Positions 10,053 through 19,930 of a stretch of DNA of 64,000 nucleotides are shown here, one piece after another. Source of the DNA: Lactarius indigo (taxonomy: Eukaryota > Basidiomycota > Agaricomycetes > Russulales > Russulaceae). Every line of letters begins with the position of its first letter. Positions within the stretch are counted from its first letter, which is position 1. The notes beneath the pieces are model-generated. The model was not told where the DNA came from. It ran no database searches and saw nothing but the letters and a program-made list of their open reading frames with translations. Both the position numbers and the translations under genes were made by a program. Where the stretch lies: NCBI GenBank assembly GCA_025766275.1, contig JAFKAC010000054.1, positions 248,001-312,000 of the forward strand, given 5' to 3'.

Positions 10053-11063
10053 TTGAGATGTTTGTGTATCTGGTTCCGAGGAGCAGTCAGAACCAGCTCA
10101 GATCTTGGTAGAGAAGATAGATGTCCAGCCATAGGAGCGCTATACTCCATAACACATATGGTGTCATGCCTCAAGTATGTGCGACTTGGATATAATTAAA
10201 TAGTGGAATCATTTTACTGATGGCTGCCTTATACTAAGATCCACAAAGCCCAAATGTTACTATGGGTAATAGTCATGCAACAGCTTTGTTGGCTTCGACG
10301 GGATAGGAGCTTTTGGTCCGGCGAAGGACTACTAAGTCTCTGTATCCCTCAGCTTTACAGCCTTGATGCTGGGGCTACTAAGGATCTATAGTAAAGGGTA
10401 GTACCCTAGAGAGGAGCCAACAGCGAGTTCAAGAGACAGTGATAGGGATCAACTCCCATAACAACTGAATCTTCCGTCTGTGGAGTCTCTAGAACAGACC
10501 ATTAAGGGTCTTGGTACTAAGTAACTAGACTAGTGATACATGCTATGCAGCGAATCCTGCACAAAGGGAGCGAATACTTCTCCTAGCAGAGGTCTAGTCA
10601 TAGCTACTATGTATAGTACTAAGTAGCGTCTCCTAGTTGTATCAGAGGGAAGGACTTCTGGGTTTGACTATTAACCAGGCCTTCACACCCCTTAAAGTGA
10701 CCCAGGTATTAACCGAGTATCACCCAACCATTAGAGAGGCCTATAGCCGCAAGGGTCTTCCCCTATTGGCCTATGAAAGCACTTCCGGACGAAGACCGGG
10801 TATAGAAGATATAGTAGTGCGCACAGAGGAATTTGAGGTTATATAAAACCTCTCATGAGAACCTCCTTAGGAGGCTAGCCAAAATGGCACATGACCGAGG
10901 TCATGGTGGACAAGAAAGAAAGGGTGTGTCGAAAGAGGGTAGAGGATGCTCACTGAAAGTGTGGGTGACGACAAAAAAAAAATGTGTGGTCGGCTGAGAG
11001 AGCAAGATGACACAAGTAGATCTGATAAAGCAAGTTAGTTATTAGGCGTCAGGGCCCATAACC
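10053..11063. other. copia1 long leader between primer site and gag-pol
   Basis: About 1 kb of transcribed leader on the minus strand, unusually long for Copia. It contains no convincing coding; a 69-codon plus-strand frame at 10637-10846 lacks recognisable motifs and opposes the element's direction. It may hold packaging or translation signals, but none is identifiable here. Confidence 0.5.
11052..11063 (-). promoter_or_regulatory. copia1 primer binding site (half tRNA-iMet type)
   Basis: On the minus strand GGTTATGGGCCC follows the 5' LTR directly. It is complementary to the anticodon-stem region of eukaryotic initiator tRNA-Met (GGGCCCAUAACC), not to its 3' end. That is the Drosophila-copia mode, in which a cleaved half-tRNA primes. 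The same 12 bases follow the copia2 LTR at 26983. Confidence 0.75.
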
Positions 11064-11605
11064 TGTTGAAGCGCAGAACTAACAAGCAAGAGATAAGCTT
11101 GGACAGCTATGAGGACAAGTTAACTTCAGAGGTGAAGGGAACTCTGTTACAACTGCATACCTATGAGGACAAGTTACTATAAGGAAGCAACGCCTATGAG
11201 TAAAGGTAATAAGAGAAGTAAAGAGGAGGGAACTTACACTTCAGAGGTGAAGGGAACTCTGAAGTGTAGAGGCGAAAACAGCAGTCCTTATATACAGGAT
11301 GCTTAGCTAATAATGGTCTGTGCGCACTGGTGACCCAAACACAATACAGGTGGTCTGTGCGCCAGAGGGAGAAATGCCATTGGATGGCAGAGAACAATAG
11401 CTGCCTAAAGCAGACAATACCGGTATCTTAATAATAGAAAGAACAATAAGAACCATATATGGATCTAACAATAAAGATAAACAAAAGCGGTCCGTATGAG
11501 TCCGGAGTGTCCGTAAGTCCATAAGGGACAGATACCGTATTTAGTATGTGGGCTGACTCAATCAGATCCCACGAGACATGTGACTTTAACAGTCGCGTCT
11601 CAACA
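11064..11605 (-). repeat. copia1 5' LTR
   Basis: 542 bp, apparently identical to 4757-5298. It drives transcription leftward. The duplication TGACC follows at 11606-11610. Confidence 0.95.
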
Positions 11606-11610
11606 TGACC

Positions 11611-12222
11611 TACAGGACTCCACTGAGAAACGGTTGGTACTGCAACGAACGACACCGAACCTCACTGACTTACATGTAACCGACCTTGTGTGGCAGCACC
11701 ATCGAGGATATACACTCGAACGAGCACCTGACCCCAGTCTCAATGTCGAATACTTCGAGAGTGAAAATGCATGGTATGAAGTATTATTGGATTACCCTGG
11801 CTGGGCCACATACAACAGTGCACAAGTAGAGCAACCACATCGCTGGGGCTACGAATCTGAACTGAATCACAATTGACACCCGACTACGACTGGCCAACCC
11901 ATTGACTGGCAGTTGCATCCCTAAAACAAAAAGGGAAACAAAAGTCTCCTCAACCGCCACCCCCCGCATTTCATGGTTATATCATCCCCACCATCATACC
12001 CACCACAGCAATGGCCAGTGGATCAGGAACTGGCAGAACTCCTGCCACAATGAATGGACCACTTCAGGGGGCCGCACCCACGTTCTTTGACAGAAATTGG
12101 GCTAGGAGTATCCAGTTCCTACACGAGTTTAATCAGTTCAGGCGTGTAAATCACACAAACGAACGCATGGTGTCACCCTATCAATGAGTTGCCCTTGCCC
12201 TCACACTTATCCAAGGACCTGA
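11611..12222 (+). pseudogene. gypsy2 gag, continued to the gypsy1 insertion
   Basis: Coding resumes in frame after copia1. The first 90 codons contain YTLERAPDPSLNVEYFESEN and WYEVLLDYPGW, matching the pattern in the gag start at 63880-63990. After stops at 11874 and beyond, a second recognisable stretch from about 12010 (APTFFDRNWARSIQFLHEF, then a TGA at 12185-12187, then VALALTLIQGPDV) is the retrotransposon gag domain. It is broken at 12222 by gypsy1 and continues at 19931. Multiple stops make it non-functional. Confidence 0.78.
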
Positions 12223-12700
12223 TGTTACGATCATAACCGGTTATGACTACGGACCGACTCATAGCATTAGTCATGGACATTTACATCGTATCAGTCATCA
12301 TAGTAGTACACATGTGATTGTGGCTCGTGTATGACTCATTACTAGGATAGCTGTACTAGGGTTCGAGCTAGTTACGCTACTGGTTTCCTATCGTTCCAGC
12401 GGCGCTTTAAAGCCCGCATGTATCTGTATAAATAGCTGTCTCGGAAGACCAAGAGCCCCATCTTGGTCTTCTTCAATCCACCTTCTATTTGAATCGTCTT
12501 GCCTTAGTCTTCGAACTAAGAGTACTTCCGCTCCTATCCGCCAAGGGATAGTACCTCTTCACCTTAGCTGCGGCGTGTGCCAAGAGTGCCCCTGTTCAGC
12601 TTGCGTTGGGTTGATACAAGATCCCTATTCGCCCTTGCTTTGCTAAGTTGATTACGCCTTTTACGAGTCCAGGTCGGACTAACACCGGTGGAGCGTAACA
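12223..12700 (+). repeat. gypsy1 5' LTR
   Basis: 478 bp from TGTTACGATC to GAGCGTAACA. It contains TATAAATA at 12427-12434 and, just downstream, a perfect 10-bp inverted repeat AAGACCAAGA (12445-12454) / TCTTGGTCTT (12461-12470). The expected RNA start falls in this hairpin. Confidence 0.95.
12427..12434 (+). promoter_or_regulatory. gypsy1 TATA box
   Basis: TATAAATA, 33 nt before the A at 12460 that would be the first base of the self-priming RNA segment. The spacing suits RNA polymerase II initiation. Confidence 0.6.
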
Positions 12701-14682
12701 TTAAGACCAAGATCCCCATCGTGGCGTACTCGACCAGAGATCAGTGGACGTCTTTCCGTCCCTACCATATTGAACGACGAGGAGACCGTAACGTACCAAC
12801 AAGATTCTTGGGAGCGGCCCAGTGGAGAGAACGAGGAGAAGACACTGGATACTTTGTGGAGTTCAACGGTCCAAACCGTTTTCGACCTGTTGAGTTCAAT
12901 TTCGAACACCTTTGTTGGACCGAGGTTACTTGGAACCCTATAGACCATCACTGGGACATTATACGACCAGCCGGAAGAAACTACAACTGCGACATCGACG
13001 CGCGGGAACTTAACAGCCGTGCAGACTACGGTCCTATCGACGGACAAGCACAAGAACATACGGACGAGGGAATCAGTGGAGAAGAGACCTCCGACAGCCA
13101 ACAATCACCAGATCGAGGAAACACGCCAGCAGAAGAAGCCAGTCTAGGAGCTATTGGCGAACACATCATACAACAAACTGAGTCCCTAACTATTCACCAA
13201 CCCGAACCAGAAGTAATTCACATTCATAGCCCAGCAGTTGCAATGGCAACAGCCACCATCATGCAAGAAGAAGTACAGCTCACCACTGAAGCAAGGGACC
13301 AAATAGCCCTAGAAGAACAAAGACACATCGCAACAGAATCGCAAGCCAACCTGGCTCCCATCAACCCATACACCGGTCACCGAATGACTGACGACGACGT
13401 AGCCATCCATCGCGCCATCGGGCCGGACGTAGCCGACCCTCCCAGCAGTGGAGGAGGACCCCCTGGCGACTTACCAGGCGGGGGACCCCCACCCCGAGGA
13501 ATGGGATTCGGAGAGTTTCCTGGAGGATTCCCAGGAGGACCACCAGGCGGAGGACATCCTGGAGGAGGACTACCAGGTGCAGGTCCCGCTATTCCCCCTC
13601 CAAATAGTAAATTGGCTGGCGAAGCACCCACAGTATTCGACGGAGAACGTGCAAAAGTCGAAGCATTTCTCACCCAATGGCACGTTTACTGGGGCATGAA
13701 CGCAGACAAAGGCATCATGGCCACACCATACCGACGAGCTCTCCTCTTCCTATCATACATCAAAGGAGTTAACGTCAGCGAATGGGTGTTGGCGATGCTC
13801 ACCTGGCTCAACGGTCAGATACAAATAGGAATACCCCGAACAAGCGAAGGACTATGGAACGAAGTCACGCGCAGCTTCATGCAGCGCTTCAGAAACACGA
13901 TGGAACAAGAGCAAGCCCAGTACGAATTGAGGAAAGGGCTCAAAATGATTGGAGGCAATTTAGATGAGTACTGTACTCAATTTGAACAACTAGTGCGACG
14001 CGCACATTATCGGCTTGACGACCCCCAGACGCTCGACCTGTTCGCAAGCGGACTACCCACCGACCTATACTCCAAGGTATATACCCTCGACTCCCCACGA
14101 AATTACCGTGAGTGGAAAGAAGCGGCCACCACTCGCCAGCAACAATACATGCACCTCAAAGCAATGCTCAACAAAGGGGCGCCACAAAAACAGGAAAAAT
14201 CGCAAAGACAACAGCAGCGCCCCTGGCAGGGACCGCCAAGAAGCTCCTGGCAACCCCGAAATCTCCCGCGAGACCCAAACGCGATGGATACATCTGCAGA
14301 TCGCATTAGAGGGCGACTGACAGGAGCAGAAGAAATACTCGCCCCTCGCCCTCCGTATCGACCTCGTGGAGGGTTCCTGCAGAGAGGAGGAGGACGTAAT
14401 AACCCAAGGCCAGTCACTTGTTACAATTGTGGAAAGGACGGACACATGGCCCGTGATTGCAGACAGCCACGAAGGGATTATCAATCCCAAGCATCTACTA
14501 GTCGATATATCGACACCGACTACCATCAGCAAGAACCCGAAGTCGCTACCAGGGCGGTCCAAGAAGTACCCCCTCAACAGCGCGCCAGTGACTGGCTTAA
14601 CGGAGTAGCAGGGGAATCGGACGATGTTAAAGACATTATCCTCCAACAACTGTGGAAAAAGGAGGGTTTTCAGGACGCCTGA
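12688..14682 (+). CDS. gypsy1 Gag protein
   Basis: The open frame begins inside the LTR and has no ATG until 13243, although the first 185 codons look like real coding (WTSFRPYHIERRGDRN, GYFVEFNGPNRFRPVEF). The start may be non-AUG, spliced, or at 13243. Parts in order: an N-terminal module; an acidic/Gln-rich linker; a Gly/Pro-rich stretch at 13440-13600; the retrotransposon gag capsid domain at about 13610-14090; Arg/Gln-rich linker; and one CCHC zinc knuckle CYNCGKDGHMARDC at 14419-14460 for RNA binding. It overlaps pol by 31 nt. It forms the virus-like particle. Confidence 0.9.
   Translation: MERNIKTKIPIVAYSTRDQWTSFRPYHIERRGDRNVPTRFLGAAQWRERGEDTGYFVEFNGPNRFRPVEFNFEHLCWTEVTWNPIDHHWDIIRPAGRNYNCDIDARELNSRADYGPIDGQAQEHTDEGISGEETSDSQQSPDRGNTPAEEASLGAIGEHIIQQTESLTIHQPEPEVIHIHSPAVAMATATIMQEEVQLTTEARDQIALEEQRHIATESQANLAPINPYTGHRMTDDDVAIHRAIGPDVADPPSSGGGPPGDLPGGGPPPRGMGFGEFPGGFPGGPPGGGHPGGGLPGAGPAIPPPNSKLAGEAPTVFDGERAKVEAFLTQWHVYWGMNADKGIMATPYRRALLFLSYIKGVNVSEWVLAMLTWLNGQIQIGIPRTSEGLWNEVTRSFMQRFRNTMEQEQAQYELRKGLKMIGGNLDEYCTQFEQLVRRAHYRLDDPQTLDLFASGLPTDLYSKVYTLDSPRNYREWKEAATTRQQQYMHLKAMLNKGAPQKQEKSQRQQQRPWQGPPRSSWQPRNLPRDPNAMDTSADRIRGRLTGAEEILAPRPPYRPRGGFLQRGGGRNNPRPVTCYNCGKDGHMARDCRQPRRDYQSQASTSRYIDTDYHQQEPEVATRAVQEVPPQQRASDWLNGVAGESDDVKDIILQQLWKKEGFQDA
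12703..12713 (+). promoter_or_regulatory. gypsy1 self-primer binding site
   Basis: AAGACCAAGAT lies 2 nt inside the 5' LTR and is the perfect 11-nt reverse complement of ATCTTGGTCTT at 12460-12470 in the LTR. Tf1 of fission yeast also uses 11 nt at its RNA 5' end as primer. No match to a tRNA 3' end is visible at this place. Confidence 0.65.
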
Positions 14683-17600
14683 ACCCATCGGCCTGGGTGA
14701 GGGCAGTCAATTGTAACAGTGTAATCATGACTCGCTACCGTTCAATGAGAGTTCCAGTATCGATTCGCACAAGTTACGCAATGGCCGACATACGAGCTTT
14801 AGTAGACTCAGGAGCAAGCCACTGCTTCATGAGGCCCTCCTTCGTCAAAAGGATGGGATTTGGGACTAAACCGCTAGATGTTCCGAAGAAAATATGGAAC
14901 ATTGATAATACCAAAAACAAATCAGGGCGTATCACCCATTATATCGATGTAGATGTGCAAACTAAAGGGATTAACAAGGAAATACGCTTCCTTATCACCG
15001 ACATAGGAGACGAAGACGTCGTATTGGGATACCCATGGCTCGCAATATACGACCCTCACATTAAATGGTCACAAGCAGCCATACACGAAACAATGCTTCC
15101 CATTGTCATCCGATCAGTAAACCCTCGCATTGAACGGATCACACCGATAGTGGCAGCCTCCTCAGTGCAAGACGACGAGTATGAAGTTGTACACTCCTGC
15201 ATCATTACCGACGAACAGCGACAACAATTCGAAGAAGGGTGTCGGATCAGAGCGACAGCAACGGACCTCGCCATCGCGGCCCACCAATATGTCAATAAAG
15301 CTGAGTTACCCCCCGAATATCGAGAGTTTGAACGTCTCTTCAGCGAAAAGGCGTCGGACAGGTTTCCTCCCAGTAGACCCTGGGATCACGCGATCGAGTT
15401 CAAGCCAGGAACGGCAGATGCCATTGACTGCAAAATATACCCCATGACTCAGGAGGAAGACAAGAAATTACGGGAGTGGATAGACGAACAATTAAAAAAG
15501 GGATACATAAGGCCTTCCAAATCCCCATACGCGTCATCCTTTTTCTTCATCAAGAAAAAAGATGGGAAACTACGACCGGTACAAGACTACCGAAAGATCA
15601 ACGCGGTTACCATTCGCAATCAATACCCACTCCCTCTCATTTCCGACCTTATCACGGACCTCAGCAACGCCCATATTTACACCAAGCTTGACATTAGGTG
15701 GGGGTACAATAATATACGCATCAAGGAAGGGGACGAGGAGAAAGCAGCGTTTAAAACGCGATACGGACTATTCGAACCCACGGTGATGTTTTTCGGCCTG
15801 ACCAACTCCCCTGCGACGTTCCAGACCATGATGAACTTTATATTTAGAGATATCATGGCGAAGCATGAAGCACGTGGAACGGTTATTAGAGTCTACATGG
15901 ACGACATCGGCATCGCCACCGGGCTCAAGCATTCGCTAACAGACCACATTGCGGCGGTTAGAGATGTCCTCCGCGTGTCTGCGGAACACGACCTCTATTA
16001 CAAGCTCGAAAAATGCCTCTTCCATTCCCCGCGCATGGATTACCTGGGGGTAATCCTTGAAAAGGGGGTGACGCGCATGGACCCTGTCAAAATTGCCGGC
16101 ATCAAGGACTGGCCTACGCCAACCAAAGTTAAGGACGTCCGCTCTTTTCTCGGATTTTGCAATTTTTATCGACCTTTCATACAAGGCTTCGCAACCAGAG
16201 CACGACCACTTAACAGACTTACACGAAAGGACACCGAATGGCGTTGGGGACCTGAAGAAGAAAAAGCGTTCCAAGACCTCAAAACCCTTGTCACCAGCGA
16301 GCCCATCCTAGCACACCCCGATCTTACCCAACAATTCGAGCTGGAGGTCGATGCGTCGGGTTTTGCAACGGGAGCGGTCCTCCTTCAATGCAAAAAGGAC
16401 GGCAAACGACACCCTATTGGCTACTACTCATCTACTCTCAATGAAGCAGAACAGAACTACGACATTTACGATCTCGAACTCCTGGCAATCGTCAAAGCCT
16501 TCCGCCATTGGAGGCCCCTTCTAGCAGGCTCCCCCCACAAGATCAAGGTCTTCTCCGACCATCTAAACCTACAATACTGGAAGTCACCGCAAAAGATTAG
16601 CAGACGCGTTGCCAGGGAAGTACTCGAACTCTCCGAATATGACTTCGAAGTTCATCACGTCAAAGGAACCTCCAACGGACGTGCTGACGCGCTGTCGCGA
16701 AGACCAGACTACGACCAAGGGGAACACGACAATGAAGGAATAACAGTACTACCAGACAGCATCTTCATGCGCGCCAACATCCTGGAAGAACCACGAAACC
16801 CCCATGGGAGGCCGGAAATCCTACCCGTAGAAATGATTCCTACGCACCCCATTTACGAACAAGACATAGCTAAGTTGAAGCCGTGGGTCGACGCGCATAA
16901 ACTAAAAGACATTGAAGGGACATGGTATAAAGACGGACGTCGAGTGGTCACCGGAGGCATCCATGACAAACGCACCATCATCGCCGCACATCACGACTCT
17001 CCTGTATACGGCCATCCAGGCATTAAACGCACTCTCCAACTGACAGAGCGACACTACTGGTGGCCGCAGATGAAAAACGACATCACAGATTACGTGAAAG
17101 GGTGTGCGGAATGCCAACGACACAAGGTCAATCTCCGCCCCATCCGAGCGCCTCTACAGCCCATCTATCCCAAACCGGAAGCCCTGCCGTTCGAGACCAT
17201 CGCAGTGGACTTCATCACCAAACTCCCCATATCTCGCGGCTATGACTCCATTCTAACAGTAACAGATCACGATTGCACCAAAGCCGCCATCTTCATTCCT
17301 TGCCATGAAGAGATAACCACTGAAGGGACAGCTGCTCTGTATGTGTCACACGTCTTCCCACGATTTGGACTCCCCTCGCGTGTTATCAGTGATCGAGACC
17401 CACGTTTTGCATCAAAGTTCATGTGGGAGACATGCAAGATCCTTGGCATCAGCCAAAACATCTCAACCGCTTATCACCCCAGAACCGACGGACAATCGGA
17501 ACGAACAAACCAGTGGCTGGAGCAATACCTCCGCTTCTGGGTAAATGAGCGGCAGGACGATTGGGTTCGATATTTACCCATGGCAGAATTCACGCACAAC

Positions 17601-19436
17601 AACTGGCCAAACAAGACCACGCGAGAGTCCCCCTTCTTTCTCTTATCAGGGTACAACCCCCGCGCTGATTGGACCGACAGGCCGTCCCCTATCCCACAGG
17701 TATCACTACGACTAGATCAGTTCAAACAGGCACGACAACGCGCCTTCTCCTGTATGTTCAGGGCACAAAGGTCATGGGTCAAACACAAAGATACGCCAAA
17801 ATTCAAGGAAGGAGACCTCGTGTGGCTCGAAGGACGCCACCTACGTACACACCAACCAACCGCAAAATTAGCTGCAAAACGGCATGGACCATTTAAGGTC
17901 GTCCAGGTGATGTCCCCTGTCAACTATCGCCTCGAGCTTCCCACACAGTGGAGCATCCACAACGTCTTTCACATAGATCTTCTCACACCTTATCGCGAGA
18001 CACCCACGCACGGACCAAACTACCAACGCCCACCACCAGATTTGGTAGATAACGAAGAAGAATATGAGGTCGAGAAGATTCTAGACTCTCGGAGGTTCGG
18101 CAGAAGACGTCGGCTCCAGTACCTCATCAAATGGAAGGGCTATCCAGACTCGGACAATCAGTGGGTCGATAAGGATGACGTCTTCGCAGACCAAGCCATT
18201 CGGGACTTCAAAACCTCAAACCCCGACCAAGAAATACATATAAGGGCTGCAAGATGTTGCGCTAAGTCTCCATCCCCCACTCCTGAATCCCATCTCCTCA
18301 TGACTACCAATGCCTCCACACCGAACCCCACGCTCGTCGAACACCTTGCCAGGGGCGCAGTGGCCCGTAACACGCTACACACCTTCAGAGCTCCTGAAGA
18401 TGTCCCCGACGAAGAGGGGCTTATCACCCAGCAAGAGTGGGACGCTATCCAGAGACGGTTCCCCTTACCTACCGGAGGGGTCCTCACCGACGACACCACC
18501 CCCACTTACAACCTCATCGACCCCGATACCGGTCGGCAATACAACACCACCCCCATCACCGCTGAAGAACTCGCCGCCCTTCGAGCGGCTCTCCCAAGCG
18601 CTGACGAGTGCGCAGTCACTCCGAGCATGGGAGATGCAGTGGAAGGAGACAGCGCGCAAGTGGCAGGACGAGCAACTACACCTAGCGGAGATGCGAAGGA
18701 AGGCGAGGAAGGCGAGGCAGAAGTACTGGAGGACGATAACGCTGTCTATGACGATAGCGATCAATACCCGGCGAGACACTCCTTCCTCAGAACACGAAGC
18801 CACACTGACGATCCCGATGCCACCCCTTATATCGTCTACACCAACGGAGACCCCATGTACAGGGGAGACATCCGAGTCTTCCGAGTGGCGCCCCATGAGC
18901 CCCGATCTCCCGAAGACGATCCCGCCTCCCTCATGGCGCCAGAAGGGTTCCGGCGCAATAGAGGACCCAATTCGATTCCCTTCAAGGTCACACTCCCCGG
19001 AGGGCGAGTTGTGAACGCCGACCATGTGCAAGTGGTCATGTGCGGCAACCCGTTCGTACTGGGGCTGGTGAGTGGTTCACCATATGTCTACGGCCAGCCT
19101 CTGTACGCCCGACCGCACCACCCTCACAACGACCGAGCCTTCATTGCTCATGAAGACCTCGTCATGATCAAAGAAGGGAACACCACCGATCGCGCCCTTG
19201 AAATAATAGGGGATGAATCTCTCACTGCCGAGATCCATCGCTATCGAGCAGCCGCATTTCACGAGGACCGGCTGCTAACACACATGAGGGAGATCAGATT
19301 GCAGTTGGCAAATGTCACGCAGGATAAGTTGGATTCCATCTATAGGATGGAAAGGGCTAACACCTTTTGGCGGATTGAGGAGGTACAGAAGGACTGGCCG
19401 CTGTCGGCCTTCATGCGAGGTGGGCCTCGCATCTGA
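14652..19436 (+). CDS. gypsy1 Pol polyprotein with chromodomain
   Basis: 1,594 codons in the -1 frame relative to gag, overlapping it by 31 nt around an A5G run (14655-14660), so frameshift expression is likely. It has protease VDSGASHCFM (about residue 52), reverse transcriptase with KKKDGKLRPVQDYR and YMDD (about 300-415), RNase H with EVDASGFATG (about 562), and a zinc-binding HHCC integrase N-domain (about 780-830). The integrase core has VDFITKLP, SDRDPRF and DGQSERTNQ (about 853-950). A chromodomain follows at about 1135-1190 (YEVEKILDSRRF, YLIKWKGYP), expected to steer integration to modified histone H3. After it come some 400 extra residues without a known motif, unusual for the group. 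No internal stops. Confidence 0.95.
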   Translation: MEKGGFSGRLNPSAWVRAVNCNSVIMTRYRSMRVPVSIRTSYAMADIRALVDSGASHCFMRPSFVKRMGFGTKPLDVPKKIWNIDNTKNKSGRITHYIDVDVQTKGINKEIRFLITDIGDEDVVLGYPWLAIYDPHIKWSQAAIHETMLPIVIRSVNPRIERITPIVAASSVQDDEYEVVHSCIITDEQRQQFEEGCRIRATATDLAIAAHQYVNKAELPPEYREFERLFSEKASDRFPPSRPWDHAIEFKPGTADAIDCKIYPMTQEEDKKLREWIDEQLKKGYIRPSKSPYASSFFFIKKKDGKLRPVQDYRKINAVTIRNQYPLPLISDLITDLSNAHIYTKLDIRWGYNNIRIKEGDEEKAAFKTRYGLFEPTVMFFGLTNSPATFQTMMNFIFRDIMAKHEARGTVIRVYMDDIGIATGLKHSLTDHIAAVRDVLRVSAEHDLYYKLEKCLFHSPRMDYLGVILEKGVTRMDPVKIAGIKDWPTPTKVKDVRSFLGFCNFYRPFIQGFATRARPLNRLTRKDTEWRWGPEEEKAFQDLKTLVTSEPILAHPDLTQQFELEVDASGFATGAVLLQCKKDGKRHPIGYYSSTLNEAEQNYDIYDLELLAIVKAFRHWRPLLAGSPHKIKVFSDHLNLQYWKSPQKISRRVAREVLELSEYDFEVHHVKGTSNGRADALSRRPDYDQGEHDNEGITVLPDSIFMRANILEEPRNPHGRPEILPVEMIPTHPIYEQDIAKLKPWVDAHKLKDIEGTWYKDGRRVVTGGIHDKRTIIAAHHDSPVYGHPGIKRTLQLTERHYWWPQMKNDITDYVKGCAECQRHKVNLRPIRAPLQPIYPKPEALPFETIAVDFITKLPISRGYDSILTVTDHDCTKAAIFIPCHEEITTEGTAALYVSHVFPRFGLPSRVISDRDPRFASKFMWETCKILGISQNISTAYHPRTDGQSERTNQWLEQYLRFWVNERQDDWVRYLPMAEFTHNNWPNKTTRESPFFLLSGYNPRADWTDRPSPIPQVSLRLDQFKQARQRAFSCMFRAQRSWVKHKDTPKFKEGDLVWLEGRHLRTHQPTAKLAAKRHGPFKVVQVMSPVNYRLELPTQWSIHNVFHIDLLTPYRETPTHGPNYQRPPPDLVDNEEEYEVEKILDSRRFGRRRRLQYLIKWKGYPDSDNQWVDKDDVFADQAIRDFKTSNPDQEIHIRAARCCAKSPSPTPESHLLMTTNASTPNPTLVEHLARGAVARNTLHTFRAPEDVPDEEGLITQQEWDAIQRRFPLPTGGVLTDDTTPTYNLIDPDTGRQYNTTPITAEELAALRAALPSADECAVTPSMGDAVEGDSAQVAGRATTPSGDAKEGEEGEAEVLEDDNAVYDDSDQYPARHSFLRTRSHTDDPDATPYIVYTNGDPMYRGDIRVFRVAPHEPRSPEDDPASLMAPEGFRRNRGPNSIPFKVTLPGGRVVNADHVQVVMCGNPFVLGLVSGSPYVYGQPLYARPHHPHNDRAFIAHEDLVMIKEGNTTDRALEIIGDESLTAEIHRYRAAAFHEDRLLTHMREIRLQLANVTQDKLDSIYRMERANTFWRIEEVQKDWPLSAFMRGGPRI

Positions 19437-19447
19437 AAAGGGGGTAG
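19433..19447 (+). promoter_or_regulatory. gypsy1 polypurine tract
   Basis: A GAAAAGGGGG tract directly before the 3' LTR is the expected primer for plus-strand DNA. It overlaps the last codons of pol. Confidence 0.75.
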
Positions 19448-19925
19448 TGTTACGATCATAACCGGTTATGACTACGGACCGACTCATAGCATTAGTCATG
19501 GACATTTACATCGTATCAGTCATCATAGTAGTACACATGTGATTGTGGCTCGTGTATGACTCATTACTAGGATAGCTGTACTAGGGTTCGAGCTAGTTAC
19601 GCTACTGGTTTCCTATCGTTCCAGCGGCGCTTTAAAGCCCGCGTGTATCTGTATAAATAGCTGTCTCGGAAGACCAAGAGCCCCATCTTGGTCTTCTTCA
19701 ATCCACCTTCTATTTGAATCGTCTTGCCTTAGTCTTCGAACTAAGAGTACTTCCGCTCCTATCCGCCAAGGGATAGTACCTCTTCACCTTAGCTGCGGCA
19801 TGTGCCAAGAGTGCCCCTGTTCAGCTTGCGTTGGGTTGATACAAGATCCCCATTCGCCCTTGCTTTGCTAAGTCGATTACGCCTTTTACGAGTCCAGGTC
19901 GGACTAACGCCGGTGGAGCGTAACA
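19448..19925 (+). repeat. gypsy1 3' LTR
   Basis: 478 bp, differing from the 5' LTR at five sites by eye, all transitions and four of them at CpG. Followed by CCTGA. Confidence 0.95.
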
Positions 19926-19930
19926 CCTGA

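Larger units (their letters stand above)
4757..11605 (-). mobile_element. Intact Ty1/Copia retrotransposon, copia1
   Basis: The element is bounded by two 542-bp LTRs and perfect target duplications TGACC (4752-4756 and 11606-11610). It reads right to left: 5' LTR, tRNA-Met-type primer site, 1-kb leader, one 1,467-codon gag-pol ORF, a 350-bp 3' region with a purine tract, 3' LTR. The LTRs look identical by eye and the ORF has no stop, so insertion was recent. It sits inside the gag gene of gypsy2. Confidence 0.95.
12223..19925 (+). mobile_element. Intact chromodomain Ty3/Gypsy retrotransposon, gypsy1
   Basis: Two 478-bp LTRs are flanked by perfect duplications CCTGA (12218-12222 and 19926-19930). 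Inside are a self-primer site, gag, an overlapping pol with C-terminal chromodomain, and a purine tract GAAAAGGGGG before the 3' LTR. The LTRs differ at five positions by my reading (about 1 %), so it is young but not brand-new. It belongs with Tf1/sushi-type chromoviruses by domain order and priming. It is inserted in the gag of gypsy2. Confidence 0.95.

Noticed and set aside
10637..10846. 69-codon plus-strand frame in the copia1 leader
   Set aside because: No ATG, opposite to the element's transcription, and no recognisable motif.
14065..14688. 207-codon minus-strand open frame
   Set aside because: It lies opposite the gypsy1 gag zinc-knuckle region, and its text follows the complement of real coding.
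18310..19014. 234-codon plus-strand frame inside gypsy1 pol
   Set aside because: Overlaps the pol C-terminal extension in another frame, with Pro/Ser/Thr-biased text and no motif.
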